Positions 32,605-44,093 of a stretch of 64,000 nt of DNA are shown piece after piece. The notes under the pieces are model-generated. The model was not told the DNA's origin. It was given only the letters and a program-made list of their open reading frames with translations, and ran no database searches. Each line of letters opens with the position of its first letter. Within the stretch, counting starts at the first letter, position 1. The translations under genes and the position numbers were made by a program. The stretch comes from Kibdelosporangium banguiense (GTDB lineage: Bacteria > Actinomycetota > Actinomycetes > Mycobacteriales > Pseudonocardiaceae), in contig NZ_JAGINW010000001.1 in assembly GCF_017876405.1 (NCBI RefSeq), forward strand, positions 1,687,203-1,751,202, read 5' to 3'.

Positions 32605-34851
32605 GTGTCATCGCCTCAGATCACGCTCACTGCTCGTCTGTCGCCGTCCGCGATCGATACCCGGCGGGGTGTCGTGCGGCTGCATCCGGAAGTGCTTGAC
32701 GCCCTTGGCCTGCAGCAATGGGACGCAGTCCGGCTGACCGGGGCGCGCGTGAGCGCGGCCCTGGCAGCGGCAAGCGACAACTTGCCGGGCGTGGTGCTGC
32801 TGGACGACGTGACGATGTCCAACATCGGAATCGTCGAAGGCTCCGAGGTCGTGGTCGCGCCCGAGGCCGTGGCGGTCGCAAGGTCGCTCACGGTGTCGGG
32901 GTCGCGGTTGGCGGCGACGTCGGTCACGCCGCAGACGCTCCGGCTTGCCTTGATGGGCAAGGTGTTCACGGTCGGTGACGCGGTTTCGTTGCTGCCGCAG
33001 GACCTCGCGCCGCCACCTGAGGCGGACGTGACCGCGGCCCGCCAGCGGCTGTCCGCGGCGATCGGCATGACCTGGACGAACGAGCTGATCACGATCACCG
33101 CGGCCGACCCCGTCGGCACGGTCGCGGTGGCACCGTCCACAGTGGTCGGCTGGCGGGACGGCCCACGCACCGGCGAGCAGCAGAAGGCGATCACCGGCTC
33201 GACCGCCGCCCAGATCACGGTGCAGGACGCGGAGATCGTCGAAGCCGTGGTCGTGGCCGAGGAGATCGACACGACGCCGGCCGAGCCGCCGCTGCCCGTC
33301 ACCGACCTGGTCGGCGCGCTGGACGCGGCCAGGCGGCTGACCGAATGGCTGGAACTCGCCTTCGAGCGCCCCGAACTGCTGGAGAAGCTGGGCGCGGCAC
33401 CCAGGCTCGGCGCGCTGGTCAGCGGCCCGGAAGGCGTGGGCAAGGCAGCGCTGGTCCGTTCGGTCGCGAACGCCGTCAACGCCAAGGTCTTCGAGGTCCA
33501 GGCGCCTTCGATCGCGGCTCTCGAAGCGAACGCGGCGGCAGCCAAAATCCGGGCCGCGGTGGCGGAAGCCGTCGCGAACACGCCTGCCGTGCTACTGCTG
33601 ACCGATGTGGACGCGCTGCTGCCGGGCACCAATCCCCCGCCGGTCGCGACTTTCGTACTGGAGTCGTTGAAGGGCGCGGTCAACACGCCCCGGCTGGCGA
33701 TCGTGGCGACCTCCGCGCACCCTGAATCAATCGACCCACGGCTGCGCACGGTCGAACTCCTGGACCGCGAGCTGACCCTGAGCCTGCCCAACGGCCAGAC
33801 CCGCACCGAGCTGCTGCGAATCCTGATGCGCGATGTGCCGACGGAGTCCGATGTGGACTTCGGGGCGATCGCCGAGAAGACACCGGGTTTCGTGGTCGCC
33901 GACCTGGTCGCGCTGCGCCGTGAGGCCTCGGTGCGAGCCGCCATCCGGCAACGTGACACCCCTGAGCCCAAGGTCTCCGAGAACGACCTGTTCGGCGCGT
34001 TGGAAACGGTCCGGCCGACGTCGATGTCCGCTTCGGACACCCTGCAGACCGGCGGCATGACGCTGGAGGACGTCGGCGACATGACCGAGGTGAAGCAGTC
34101 GCTGACCGAGGCCGTGCTCTGGCCGCTGCAGTACCCGGATTCCTTTGCGCGCCTTGGCGTTCAGCCGCCACGTGGCGTGCTGCTCTACGGCCCGCCCGGC
34201 TGCGGCAAGACGTTCCTGATCAGGGCGCTCGCCGGTACGGGCCGGTTGAATGTGCTCTCGGTCAAGGGCGCCGAACTGATGGACAAGTGGGTCGGCGAGT
34301 CCGAACGAGCCGTACGCGAGCTGTTCCGCCGCGCCGCCGAAGCCGCCCCGGCCATGGTCTTCCTCGACGAGGTGGACGCACTCGCCCCTCGCCGCGGCCA
34401 ATCCTCCGACTCAGGCGTCGCAGACCGAGTCGTCGCCGCGCTGCTGACCGAGCTCGACGGCGTGGAGCCATTGCGCGACGTGATCGTGGTCGGCGCGACC
34501 AACCGCCCCGAACTGATCGACCCGGCTCTGCTGCGGCCAGGCCGGCTGGAACGGATCATCTACGTCCCGCCGCCCGACGCCGAAGCCCGCGCCGCGATCC
34601 TCCGCTCGTCGGCCCGCAACACCCCGCTGGCGCAGGACGTGAACCTCGACGAACTGGGCGGAACGCTCGATCGCTACTCAGCTGCCGACTGCGCCGCGCT
34701 GATCCGCGAAGCCGCGCTGACCGCGATGCGCGAATCATTGGAAGCCACCGAAGTCACGGCAGACCATCTCAACAAAGCGCGGGAAACCGTACGTCCGTCT
34801 CTGGATCCGGCCCAGCTCGCGTCACTCGAGGCCTACGCCAACAGGTCCTGA
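32605..34851 (+). CDS. CDC48/VAT-like double AAA ATPase with degenerate D1
   Basis: 748 residues. N-terminal double-psi-barrel-like domain (about 1-185), D1 AAA module (240-450) and D2 AAA module (490-740). D2 is fully equipped: Walker A GPPGCGKT (529-536), Walker B VFLDEVDA (585-592), sensor ATNRPE (631-636) and Arg finger RPGR. D1 looks inactive: Walker A GPEGVGKA (274-281) lacks the final Thr, and Walker B reads LLLTDVD with no catalytic Glu. The relative next to pssA in M. tuberculosis is Rv0435c, as I recall. It probably unfolds protein substrates, but no partner protease is nearby. GTG start. Confidence 0.9.
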   Translation: MSSPQITLTARLSPSAIDTRRGVVRLHPEVLDALGLQQWDAVRLTGARVSAALAAASDNLPGVVLLDDVTMSNIGIVEGSEVVVAPEAVAVARSLTVSGSRLAATSVTPQTLRLALMGKVFTVGDAVSLLPQDLAPPPEADVTAARQRLSAAIGMTWTNELITITAADPVGTVAVAPSTVVGWRDGPRTGEQQKAITGSTAAQITVQDAEIVEAVVVAEEIDTTPAEPPLPVTDLVGALDAARRLTEWLELAFERPELLEKLGAAPRLGALVSGPEGVGKAALVRSVANAVNAKVFEVQAPSIAALEANAAAAKIRAAVAEAVANTPAVLLLTDVDALLPGTNPPPVATFVLESLKGAVNTPRLAIVATSAHPESIDPRLRTVELLDRELTLSLPNGQTRTELLRILMRDVPTESDVDFGAIAEKTPGFVVADLVALRREASVRAAIRQRDTPEPKVSENDLFGALETVRPTSMSASDTLQTGGMTLEDVGDMTEVKQSLTEAVLWPLQYPDSFARLGVQPPRGVLLYGPPGCGKTFLIRALAGTGRLNVLSVKGAELMDKWVGESERAVRELFRRAAEAAPAMVFLDEVDALAPRRGQSSDSGVADRVVAALLTELDGVEPLRDVIVVGATNRPELIDPALLRPGRLERIIYVPPPDAEARAAILRSSARNTPLAQDVNLDELGGTLDRYSAADCAALIREAALTAMRESLEATEVTADHLNKARETVRPSLDPAQLASLEAYANRS

Positions 34852-34858
34852 GACGCCC

Positions 34859-34891
34859 TCCTGTGCGCGGCGCCCCTGGCCACGCACAGGA
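34859..34891. terminator. Bidirectional hairpin between the AAA gene and def
   Basis: Perfect 9-bp arms TCCTGTGCG / CGCACAGGA with a 15-nt loop, between two convergent stop codons. Confidence 0.55.
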
Positions 34892-34897
34892 CATCTC

Positions 34898-35470
34898 TCA
34901 TTCCTGGAACGGGTCGGGTTCGGTCGATGGGTCCCATGACAGGCCGGGCACGCCCCAGCCGTTGCCCTTGACCGCGCGCTTGGCCTGCTTGGCGTACCGG
35001 CCGACGAGCCGGTTGAGGTACAGCAGGCCGTCCAGGTGATCGGTCTCGTGTTGCAGGCAGCGGGCGAAGAACCCGGTGCCCTCGACTTCGAGCGGGGAAC
35101 CGTCCACGTTCTGGCCGGTCACCTTGGCCCAGGTCGCGCGGCCGGTGGGGAACGATTCGCCGGGCACCGACAGGCAGCCTTCGTAGTCGTGATCCGGGTC
35201 CGGCATGGTCTCCGGGCGTTCGGACGTCTCCAGGACCGGGTTGATCATCAGGCCGCGGTGGCGGACACCTTCGTCGTCCGGGCAGTCGTAGACGAACAGC
35301 CGTAGCGGGATGCCGATCTGGTTGGCCGCGAGGCCGACTCCGTTGGCGGCGGCCATTGTCTCGAACATATCTTCGACCAGCTGCTGCAGTTCGGCGTCGA
35401 ATGTGGCAACTTTGTCGGTGGGGTTGTGTAGAACAGGGTCTCCGACGATCCGGATCGGGTGAACGGCCAT
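34898..35470 (-). CDS. def: Peptide deformylase
   Basis: 190 residues. Removes the formyl group from nascent proteins. All three motifs are present: [10 protein letters not shown] (about 44-53), EGCLS (about 96-100; Cys metal ligand) and QHETDHLDG (about 139-147; two His metal ligands and catalytic Glu). A C-terminal extension of about 35 residues is usual for actinobacteria. ATG 35470 ([12 protein letters not shown]) chosen; the upstream frame to 35779 overlaps the divergent DUF3263 gene. Confidence 0.95.
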   Translation of the reverse strand: MAVHPIRIVGDPVLHNPTDKVATFDAELQQLVEDMFETMAAANGVGLAANQIGIPLRLFVYDCPDDEGVRHRGLMINPVLETSERPETMPDPDHDYEGCLSVPGESFPTGRATWAKVTGQNVDGSPLEVEGTGFFARCLQHETDHLDGLLYLNRLVGRYAKQAKRAVKGNGWGVPGLSWDPSTEPDPFQE

Positions 35471-35627
35471 GGCGGGGACTCTATCCAGCCGATCAGCCCG
35501 ATCCCGGACGCGCCGGGTACATGGCCGACGAGGTGGAGCGGGGGCGTGATGTAATGACGACGCGGAAATCACATTCGTGTGATTCCCAGACGGGCAAGGG
35601 ATTCCTGACCGCGGACCAAGGAGCAGG

Positions 35628-35924
35628 ATGGACGCCGCTGAGGCACTGGTCCCCCAAGGCGAGCCGCTCGACGGCTTGACCGAACGGGAACGGGTGATCC
35701 TCGCCTTCGAGCGCCAGTGGTGGAAGTACGCCGGCGCGAAGGACCAGGCGATCCGGGAGATCTTCGGGATCTCGCCCACCCGTTACTACCAGTTGGTCAA
35801 CGACCTGATCGAAAAACATGAAGCCCTGATGGCCGACCCGTTGCTGGTCAAGCGACTGCGCCGGTTGCGTACCGGCCGGGTGCGGTCCCGTGGGGCAAGA
35901 AGGCTGGGTGTCGAGCAGACATGA
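35628..35924 (+). CDS. DUF3263 protein with helix-turn-helix
   Basis: 98 residues. Central part (about 16-70: [42 protein letters not shown]; cited in parts) is the DUF3263 domain, a compact helix-turn-helix found only in actinobacteria, followed by a basic tail. It resembles mycobacterial Rv0430, which also follows def divergently and precedes a LytR_C gene. It may be a DNA-binding regulator of the next gene, with which it overlaps by ATGA (35921-35924). GGAGCAGG lies before the ATG. Confidence 0.85.
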   Translation: MDAAEALVPQGEPLDGLTERERVILAFERQWWKYAGAKDQAIREIFGISPTRYYQLVNDLIEKHEALMADPLLVKRLRRLRTGRVRSRGARRLGVEQT

Positions 35925-36520
35925 CTACGCCCGAGCAGGCAGGACCTACTCGGCCGGCCCGCTTGGCCGGCCTGGCTCTGCTCGCGCTCGCCCTGATCGC
36001 GCTGGTGATCGGTTTGATCTCGCTGTTCGGCGGGGGCGACTCGGATCCGGGTGCCAGTCCGCCGCCGTCCTCGAAGTCACAGCCGCCACCGCCGCCTGCC
36101 TCGGACACGTCGTCCGCGGCGCCGCCGCCCAGCAGTGCGCAGCCGCCGCCGGTGACCACCACGACGACAAGCACACCCGCGCCGCCGCCGGCCAGTCAAC
36201 CGGCACAGCCGCCTGCGCAGAACAACCGTTCGGAGCCGGTGCGGGTCTACAACAACAGCACGATCACCGGCCTGGCCGACCGCGCTGCCAACGACTTCCG
36301 GGGCAACGGCTGGAACGTCGCCGCAGTCGACAACTACTCCAGCGGGATCATCCCGACCACGACCGTCTACTTCCGGCCGGGCACCGCGGAGGAAGCGCAG
36401 GCCAAGGACCTGGCCAAGACGTTCGGTCTGCGCGCGGAGCCCCGCTTTCAGGGCATCCAGGACGCCGGGGCGGGCATCATCGTGATCGTGACGAAGGAGT
36501 ACAACCCGAAGTCCAAGTAG
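35921..36520 (+). CDS. Membrane-anchored LytR C-terminal domain protein
   Basis: 199 residues: short cytoplasmic start, one transmembrane helix (about 12-36, LAGLALLALALIALVIGLIS), a Pro/Ser/Thr-rich linker (about 42-105), then a LytR_C domain (106-198) beginning PVRVYNNSTITGLADRAAN and ending IIVIVTKEYN. The domain is common at the end of LCP cell-wall ligases, but here it is alone, as in mycobacterial Rv0431. A role in cell-wall metabolism is inferred only. Start overlaps the DUF3263 stop. Confidence 0.85.
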   Translation: MTTPEQAGPTRPARLAGLALLALALIALVIGLISLFGGGDSDPGASPPPSSKSQPPPPPASDTSSAAPPPSSAQPPPVTTTTTSTPAPPPASQPAQPPAQNNRSEPVRVYNNSTITGLADRAANDFRGNGWNVAAVDNYSSGIIPTTTVYFRPGTAEEAQAKDLAKTFGLRAEPRFQGIQDAGAGIIVIVTKEYNPKSK

Positions 36521-36530
36521 GGCGCGTGAC

Positions 36531-36558
36531 AGCCCCCGGCCGGAGTTCGCCGGGGGCT
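36531..36558 (+). terminator. Terminator after the LytR_C gene
   Basis: Perfect 10-bp arms AGCCCCCGGC / GCCGGGGGCT with an 8-nt loop, ten bases after the stop, followed by TAAT. Confidence 0.75.
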
Positions 36559-36602
36559 TAATGCTGTCCAGGAACAACTCCGCCCGCGAAACGTTGTAGA
36601 CG

Positions 36603-37538
36603 ATGCAACGGTGTAATCAAGCGTGGGCGGTGGTGGCGGTGGACGAGTACTCCCGGACCGTGATCTCTGTCGCCAAATCGGTGACGCCGCACGTCGCGAG
36701 CGTGCGACTGGACAACGGCAGCGGCTCGGCCGTGGTGTTCGAAAACGGCCGTCTGCTGACGAACGCGCATGTCGTCAGCAACGCTCGTCGCGGCACAGCG
36801 ACTTTCTCGGACGGCAGCGATACGTCGTTCGAGGTCGTCGGATCGGACCCGCTGTCGGACTTGGCCGTGCTGAGCGCGCGTGGTGACGTCCCGCCTCCCG
36901 CAACGCTCGGCAACGCCGACGAACTCGAAGTCGGCCAGCTCGTGGTCGCGGTCGGCAACCCGCTCGGGCTCAACGGCTCGGTGACCGCGGGCGTGGTCAG
37001 CGCGTTAGGCCGCGCGTTGCCTGTGCGGCAAGGCAAGGCGGCACGCGTGATCGAGGACGTCATCCAGACGGACGCGGCGTTGAACCCTGGCAACTCCGGA
37101 GGCGCGCTCGCGGATTCATCCGGCCGCGTGGTCGGGATCAACACGGCAGTGGCCGGGTTCGGGCTGGGGCTCGCGGTCCCGGTGAACGTCACGACCATGC
37201 GGATCGTGCAGACCCTGATCTCCGACGGCCGCGTCCGTCGCGCCTTCCTTGGGCTGGTCAGCATGCCCGCGCCACTGCCAGACGATGTCGCCGCACGCAC
37301 AGGTCAGCGTGCGGGACTGCGTGTCGTGGAAGTCGTCGCGGGAAGTCCTGCGCACAGGGCCGGCCTGCATGCGGGCGACCTCGTCCTGACCGTGGGACGC
37401 AAGCAGGTCAATGACGCACAGGGCATCCAGAAGCAGCTTTTCGCCGAGGCGATCGGCACCGAGCTGCCGGTGACGGTGTTGCGGGGCGGCGCGATGGTCG
37501 ACGTCTTCGCCACCCCCACCGAGCTCTCCGTCCGCTGA
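36603..37538 (+). CDS. HtrA/DegP-like trypsin-fold serine protease with PDZ domain
   Basis: Up to 311 residues. Protease domain about 28-220 with the triad His in LLTNAHVV, Asp in SDLAVL and Ser in NPGNSGGAL; PDZ domain about 225-310 (VVEVVAGSPAHRAGLHAGDLVL). No signal peptide or membrane helix is visible, so unlike most HtrA proteins it would be cytoplasmic, or its true start is different. GTG codons at 36630, 36633 and 36639 are alternatives to ATG 36603; none has a clear ribosome site. It follows a terminator, so it has its own promoter. Confidence 0.85.
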   Translation: MQRCNQAWAVVAVDEYSRTVISVAKSVTPHVASVRLDNGSGSAVVFENGRLLTNAHVVSNARRGTATFSDGSDTSFEVVGSDPLSDLAVLSARGDVPPPATLGNADELEVGQLVVAVGNPLGLNGSVTAGVVSALGRALPVRQGKAARVIEDVIQTDAALNPGNSGGALADSSGRVVGINTAVAGFGLGLAVPVNVTTMRIVQTLISDGRVRRAFLGLVSMPAPLPDDVAARTGQRAGLRVVEVVAGSPAHRAGLHAGDLVLTVGRKQVNDAQGIQKQLFAEAIGTELPVTVLRGGAMVDVFATPTELSVR

Positions 37539-37545
37539 TGTGGTG

Positions 37546-37600
37546 TGCCCCCAAAGTGGCTTTCGGAGCGCTGGATGCTCCGAAAGCCACTTTGGGGGCA
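37546..37600. repeat. Dispersed hairpin element, copy B
   Basis: 24-bp perfect arms (37546-37569 and 37577-37600) around the 7-nt loop GCTGGAT, between the converging htrA-like and LLM genes. The outer arm reads TGCCCCCAAAGTGGC, the core shared with copies at 16433 and 45933; the inner part differs. It acts plausibly as a bidirectional terminator, but the length and shared core exceed what termination needs. Confidence 0.8.
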
Positions 37601-37605
37601 AAACT

Positions 37606-38502
37606 TCAGGCGGGTTTGAGGGAGTGGAGGAGTTCCTGGGCGCGTTCGGCGGCGGCTGCCTCGGACGCGTCCGGGCTCCCGATCAGCGGATCCCAGTTCA
37701 GGTCGTAGAACAGCTCCGTCACACCTTGCTCACCGAGCCACTCCGCGTCCGCCTTGATCTGCGCGAATGAGCCCGACAACCGGCCCACCCGTTCGCCGGG
37801 ACGCCCGACGCCACGGACAACGACCCGCACGCCAGAGGGGTCCTTGCCCGCCTCGGCCGCCCCCGCCCGGACCAAAGCGATCTGCTCGGAGATCGCGTCA
37901 AGATTGGTGGCACTGCGGGACATCCAGCCGTCCGCGATCCGCCCGGCCCGCGCCAGAGCCGCGGGCACGGCTCCGCCGAGCAACATCGGCGGGCCGGGTT
38001 TCTGCACGGGTTTGGGGTCCATCCGGCTCGGCGGGATCGTGTAGAACTCGCCGTCGAACGTGCTCACGCCGTCAGCCCACAGAGTGCGCAGGACCTGCAC
38101 GTACTCCACAGTCCGGGCGCCGCGCCGGGCCGTCGACGCCCCGGTCGCGATGAACTCCTCTTCCTGCCAGCCCGCGCCGAGCCCCAGATCAAGACGGCCT
38201 TTCGACAGGACGTCCAGCGTCGAGGCCTGCTTGGCCACGTAGGTCGGCGAGACGAACGGCAGGTTGATCAACGCCACCCCGAGCCGGATGGTGGACGTGC
38301 GGGCGGCCGCGAAAGCCAGCGCCACCAACGGGTCGAGCACGCTGCGGTACACCGGGTCGATCGGCTGCCCGCCCGGGATGAGCAGGCGGTGGAAACTCCA
38401 GAGAGACGAGTAGCCCAGGTCCTCAGCCGACTCGGCGAACCGGCCGAGGTTGTCCGGGGTCGCCCACGCGCCCGAGACCGGGGCGCCGAATCCGATCTTC
38501 AT
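37606..38502 (-). CDS. LLM-class (F420-dependent) oxidoreductase
   Basis: 298 residues, luciferase-like TIM barrel. N-terminus MKIGFGAPVSGAWATPDNL, then LGYSSLWSFHRLLIP, LGVALINLPFVSPTYVAKQ and GRLDLGLGAGWQEEEF, which are typical of the F420-dependent subgroup (TIGR03619-like) of actinobacteria. Substrate unknown. The ATG overlaps the stop of the upstream zinc-ribbon gene (38499-38502). It ends against hairpin copy B. Confidence 0.88.
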   Translation of the reverse strand: MKIGFGAPVSGAWATPDNLGRFAESAEDLGYSSLWSFHRLLIPGGQPIDPVYRSVLDPLVALAFAAARTSTIRLGVALINLPFVSPTYVAKQASTLDVLSKGRLDLGLGAGWQEEEFIATGASTARRGARTVEYVQVLRTLWADGVSTFDGEFYTIPPSRMDPKPVQKPGPPMLLGGAVPAALARAGRIADGWMSRSATNLDAISEQIALVRAGAAEAGKDPSGVRVVVRGVGRPGERVGRLSGSFAQIKADAEWLGEQGVTELFYDLNWDPLIGSPDASEAAAAERAQELLHSLKPA

Positions 38503-39113
38503 GTCCCCAAGTTAGCCGGCTGGTCCTGGCGCCAGGGCAGATCCGGCAAGGAGGCCAGTTCGGCGAAACTCGTGTACGTGGACACCTCGGCGTACCGGCC
38601 GGCGATCAGGAACGAGCGCAGCCGCTGCGACTGGCGCGCGGTGAAGACGTGGCCGACCAGCAGGAACGGCAGCACGAGACGCCAGTACGAGACCTGCGAG
38701 GCCCGGTGCCGGTGCGGCGCCCGCAGGATCACCCGGGCCTGTCGTAAGGCGTGTTCGTTGGGCGTCATGTCGCCGCCGGCCATCCAGCGCTTCTCCTCGG
38801 CGATCGCGCAGTACGCGCATTCGATGTCGCCGGTGGTGGCCTCCTTGCCGCAGCCCGCGCAGTTCGACAGCCGCAACGCCCAGTCCAGGCAGGTCCACGG
38901 ATACGTGCCGCCGTCGTCGGACAGCACGGCCGAGATCAGGTCGGCCGGGGTGCCGGCCAGGGCGGCCAGCCAGTCCGCCGCCCAGTAGCGGTCGATGAAG
39001 TCCGCACACGCCGCACACGACGGGTAACTACGGCCAGCGAATTCACCGCAGTCCGCGCACGGCGCGACCGCGTCGGGTCTAGCCAGCTGACGCAGGCCCG
39101 GTGCGGAGGTCAC
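38499..39113 (-). CDS. Protein with two Cys4 zinc-ribbon motifs, unknown function
   Basis: About 204 residues. Two pairs of CxxC are visible: CADCGEF with CAAC (about 19-36), and CAGCGKE with CAYC (about 84-104), suggesting two zinc ribbons. The C-terminal part (about 135-200) is hydrophobic to basic (WRLVLPFLLVGHVFTARQSQRLRSF). I recognise no family. The start is uncertain: GTG 39113 or TTG 39143, neither with a good ribosome site. It is divergent from the TPP riboswitch/thiC and coupled to the LLM gene by ATGA overlap, so the two may work together. Confidence 0.6.
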   Translation of the reverse strand: MTSAPGLRQLARPDAVAPCADCGEFAGRSYPSCAACADFIDRYWAADWLAALAGTPADLISAVLSDDGGTYPWTCLDWALRLSNCAGCGKEATTGDIECAYCAIAEEKRWMAGGDMTPNEHALRQARVILRAPHRHRASQVSYWRLVLPFLLVGHVFTARQSQRLRSFLIAGRYAEVSTYTSFAELASLPDLPWRQDQPANLGT

Positions 39114-39195
39114 AGCGAAACGGTACGCCGGTTGTCTTGGCAACGCGCGGTCATCGTGGTTATGGTCGAGAAGATTTGCGAAACGTCGCGGGAGC

Positions 39196-40945
<1,750 letters not shown>

Positions 40946-40946
<1 letters not shown>

Positions 40947-41767
40947 TGACCCCACCTACTGTCCTGACCATCGCCGGAAGTGATTCCGGCGGTGGTGCGG
41001 GCATCCAAGCCGACCTGCGTGCGTTCTTCGCCTGTGGTGTGCACGGGATGACGGCCCTGACAGCTGTCACGGTGCAGAACACCATTGGTGTGATGGGCAT
41101 CCACGAGATCCCGCCGGACATCGTGGCCGCCCAGATCGAGGCCGTCGCGGTGGACATCGGCGTGCAGGCGGCGAAAACCGGCATGCTGGCGAACGCGGAC
41201 ATCATCCAGGCGATCGCCGGCGCGGCCGACCGGGTGGGAATAGGCAAGGACGGGCACATCCCGTTCATCGTCGATCCGGTGTCCGCCTCGATGGGCGGCG
41301 ACCAGCTGCTGCGTGACGACGCACTGGAGGCGTTGCGCAGCGAGTTGTTCCCACGCGCCACCGTGATCACGCCGAACCTCGACGAAGTCCGGCTGCTGAC
41401 CGGTCTCGACGTGACCGACATGGCCACCCAGCGGGAGGCCGCCGAGGCGCTGTACGCCTATGGACCCGAATGGGTGCTGGTCAAAGCCGGGCACATGCGC
41501 AACGCCGAGGACTGCGTGGACCTGCTCTACAACGGCACGGACTTCCACGAACTGCCCGGCCCCCGCTTCGACACACCCAACACCCACGGCGGCGGCGACA
41601 CGCTGGCCTCTGCGATCACGTCTTCGCTGGCCAGGGGCAGCTCAGTGCCGGAAGCGGTCGCGTTCGGCAAGCGTTTCATCGTGCGTTCCGTAAGGGACGC
41701 GTACCCCCTTGGCAAGGGCCACGGCCCGGTTTCACCGTTTTGGAGGTTGTCCGCCGACGAGGTCTGA
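40946..41767 (+). CDS. thiD: Hydroxymethylpyrimidine (phosphate) kinase ThiD
   Basis: 273 residues, ribokinase fold. Phosphorylates HMP and HMP-P to HMP-PP, the pyrimidine half of thiamine. N-terminal [17 protein letters not shown], mid-protein [10 protein letters not shown], and C-terminal anion-hole motif [13 protein letters not shown]: the usual HGTGDT is HGGGDT here. Coupled to thiC and co-regulated by the TPP riboswitch. The next gene is an ion channel without a known thiamine role. Confidence 0.95.
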
Positions 41768-41790
41768 CCCGACCTTTACGCTGTGGCCCC

Positions 41791-42603
41791 GTGATCTCTC
41801 GGGAACAGGTACGCGCCCTGGTGTCGCGCACGGGGTTTCAGCGCTTCATCATCGGCGTGATCATCTTCAACGCCGTCACGCTCGGGTTCGAGACCTCACC
41901 GGCGATCGTGGCGAAGTTCGGCGGCGTGCTGCACTTCGCCGACAGGGCTGCGCTCACGGTCTTCGTGGTCGAGATCCTGCTGCGGATCTACGCGTACGGC
42001 TGGAGCTTCTTCAAGGACTCCTGGAACATCTTCGACCTGGTCATCATCGGGGTCGCGGTGGTGCCGGCCACGGGCGAGTTCTCCGTGCTCAGGTCACTGC
42101 GCATTCTGCGGGCGCTGCGGCTGATCTCGGTGGTGCCGTCGATGCGGCGCGTGGTCAGCGGGCTGCTGATGGCGGTTCCCGGGATGGCGTCGATCGCGGC
42201 ACTGCTCGCGCTCGTGCTCTACGTCGCCGGTGTGATGGCCACCAAACTGTTCCAGCATCTACAGCCGGAGCACTTCGCCGATCTTGGCACGACGCTGTTC
42301 ACCCTGTTCCAGGTCATGACCGGCGAGGGCTGGCCGGACATCGCGCGGGAGCTGATGACCAAGGCGCCGTTGGCGTGGATCTTCTTCGTCACCTACATCA
42401 TCGTGTCCAGCTTCGCGGTGCTGAACATGTTCATCGCGGTCGTGGTCAACGGAATGGACCGCGGGATGACCGAGGAACTGGTCGAGGCCGAGGAAAAGCA
42501 CGCGGCCGAGCAGAAGGCGTCCGACGAATTGCTACTCACCGAAATCCGGGCGCTACGTTCCGAGATCGCCGAACTGCGTGCGGAACGGGCACCCGAGGGG
42601 TGA
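41791..42603 (+). CDS. Voltage-gated cation channel of the bacterial Nav/Cav (NaChBac) family
   Basis: 270 residues, one six-helix ion_trans subunit that would form a homotetramer. S1 about 17-37, S2 48-68, S3 79-92, S4 with arginines every third residue (R101, R104, R107, R110), S5 127-150, pore helix and filter FQVMTGEGWPDI (173-184), S6 195-222. A C-terminal coiled coil (about 227-266, Glu/Ala/Leu heptads) follows, as in NaChBac. The filter TGEGW differs from the TLESW of sodium-selective members and resembles calcium channel repeats. GTG start at 41791, 23 bases after thiD; longer frames overlap thiD. Confidence 0.92.
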   Translation: MISREQVRALVSRTGFQRFIIGVIIFNAVTLGFETSPAIVAKFGGVLHFADRAALTVFVVEILLRIYAYGWSFFKDSWNIFDLVIIGVAVVPATGEFSVLRSLRILRALRLISVVPSMRRVVSGLLMAVPGMASIAALLALVLYVAGVMATKLFQHLQPEHFADLGTTLFTLFQVMTGEGWPDIARELMTKAPLAWIFFVTYIIVSSFAVLNMFIAVVVNGMDRGMTEELVEAEEKHAAEQKASDELLLTEIRALRSEIAELRAERAPEG

Positions 42604-42652
42604 ATCGTTAAAACACGGGCCCGCGACAAATTCGTCACATGACCGGACGGCG

Positions 42653-43081
42653 TTATTCCTCGGCGAGCAGATCTTCCAAGATCGGGATCGCGTTGATCAA
42701 CACCGCCTGCTTGTCCTCGGGCAGCCGGTCAATTCGGCGGCGCAGTTCCTGAACCCGGGTGGAGCGCAGCCCGGAGACCATTCGCTCGCCGTCCGGCGTG
42801 GCCTTGACCAGCCAGGCCCGCCGGTCCACCGGATCCGGCTCACGCTGGACGTATTTGGCCTCGACCAGCGCGGCCACGATCCGGGACATGGTCGGCGCGG
42901 CGACGCCTTCTTTGCCCGCGAGATCACCCAGGCGCATCTCGCCGCAACTGACCAAGGTCGACAGTGCGGAAATGGAGCCGTGCCCGAGCCCGGGAGAACC
43001 ACTGCGGCGCAGTGAACGGGACAGCCGCCCGATGGCGAGATAAAGCCGCGCCGGCACGTCCTCAGCAGCTGAAGGCGTCAC
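42653..43081 (-). CDS. MarR-family transcriptional regulator
   Basis: 142 residues with the MarR winged helix: helix-turn-helix about 50-75 (LGDLAGKEGVAAPTMSRIVAALVE) and wing about 80-95 (VQREPDPVDRRAWLVKAT). Dimer helices at both ends. Probably binds a phenolic or similar effector. GTG start with GGGAGGG upstream. It is convergent with the channel gene and precedes thiG on the same strand by 54 bases in reverse order, so it is not an obvious part of the thiamine operon. Target unknown. Confidence 0.88.
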   Translation of the reverse strand: MTPSAAEDVPARLYLAIGRLSRSLRRSGSPGLGHGSISALSTLVSCGEMRLGDLAGKEGVAAPTMSRIVAALVEAKYVQREPDPVDRRAWLVKATPDGERMVSGLRSTRVQELRRRIDRLPEDKQAVLINAIPILEDLLAEE

Positions 43082-43134
43082 TTGCCCTCCCTCGTGAAAG
43101 GTGCATCGGACAATAATGACTGTTTAGTCGAATC

Positions 43135-44089
<955 letters not shown>

Positions 44090-44093
<4 letters not shown>

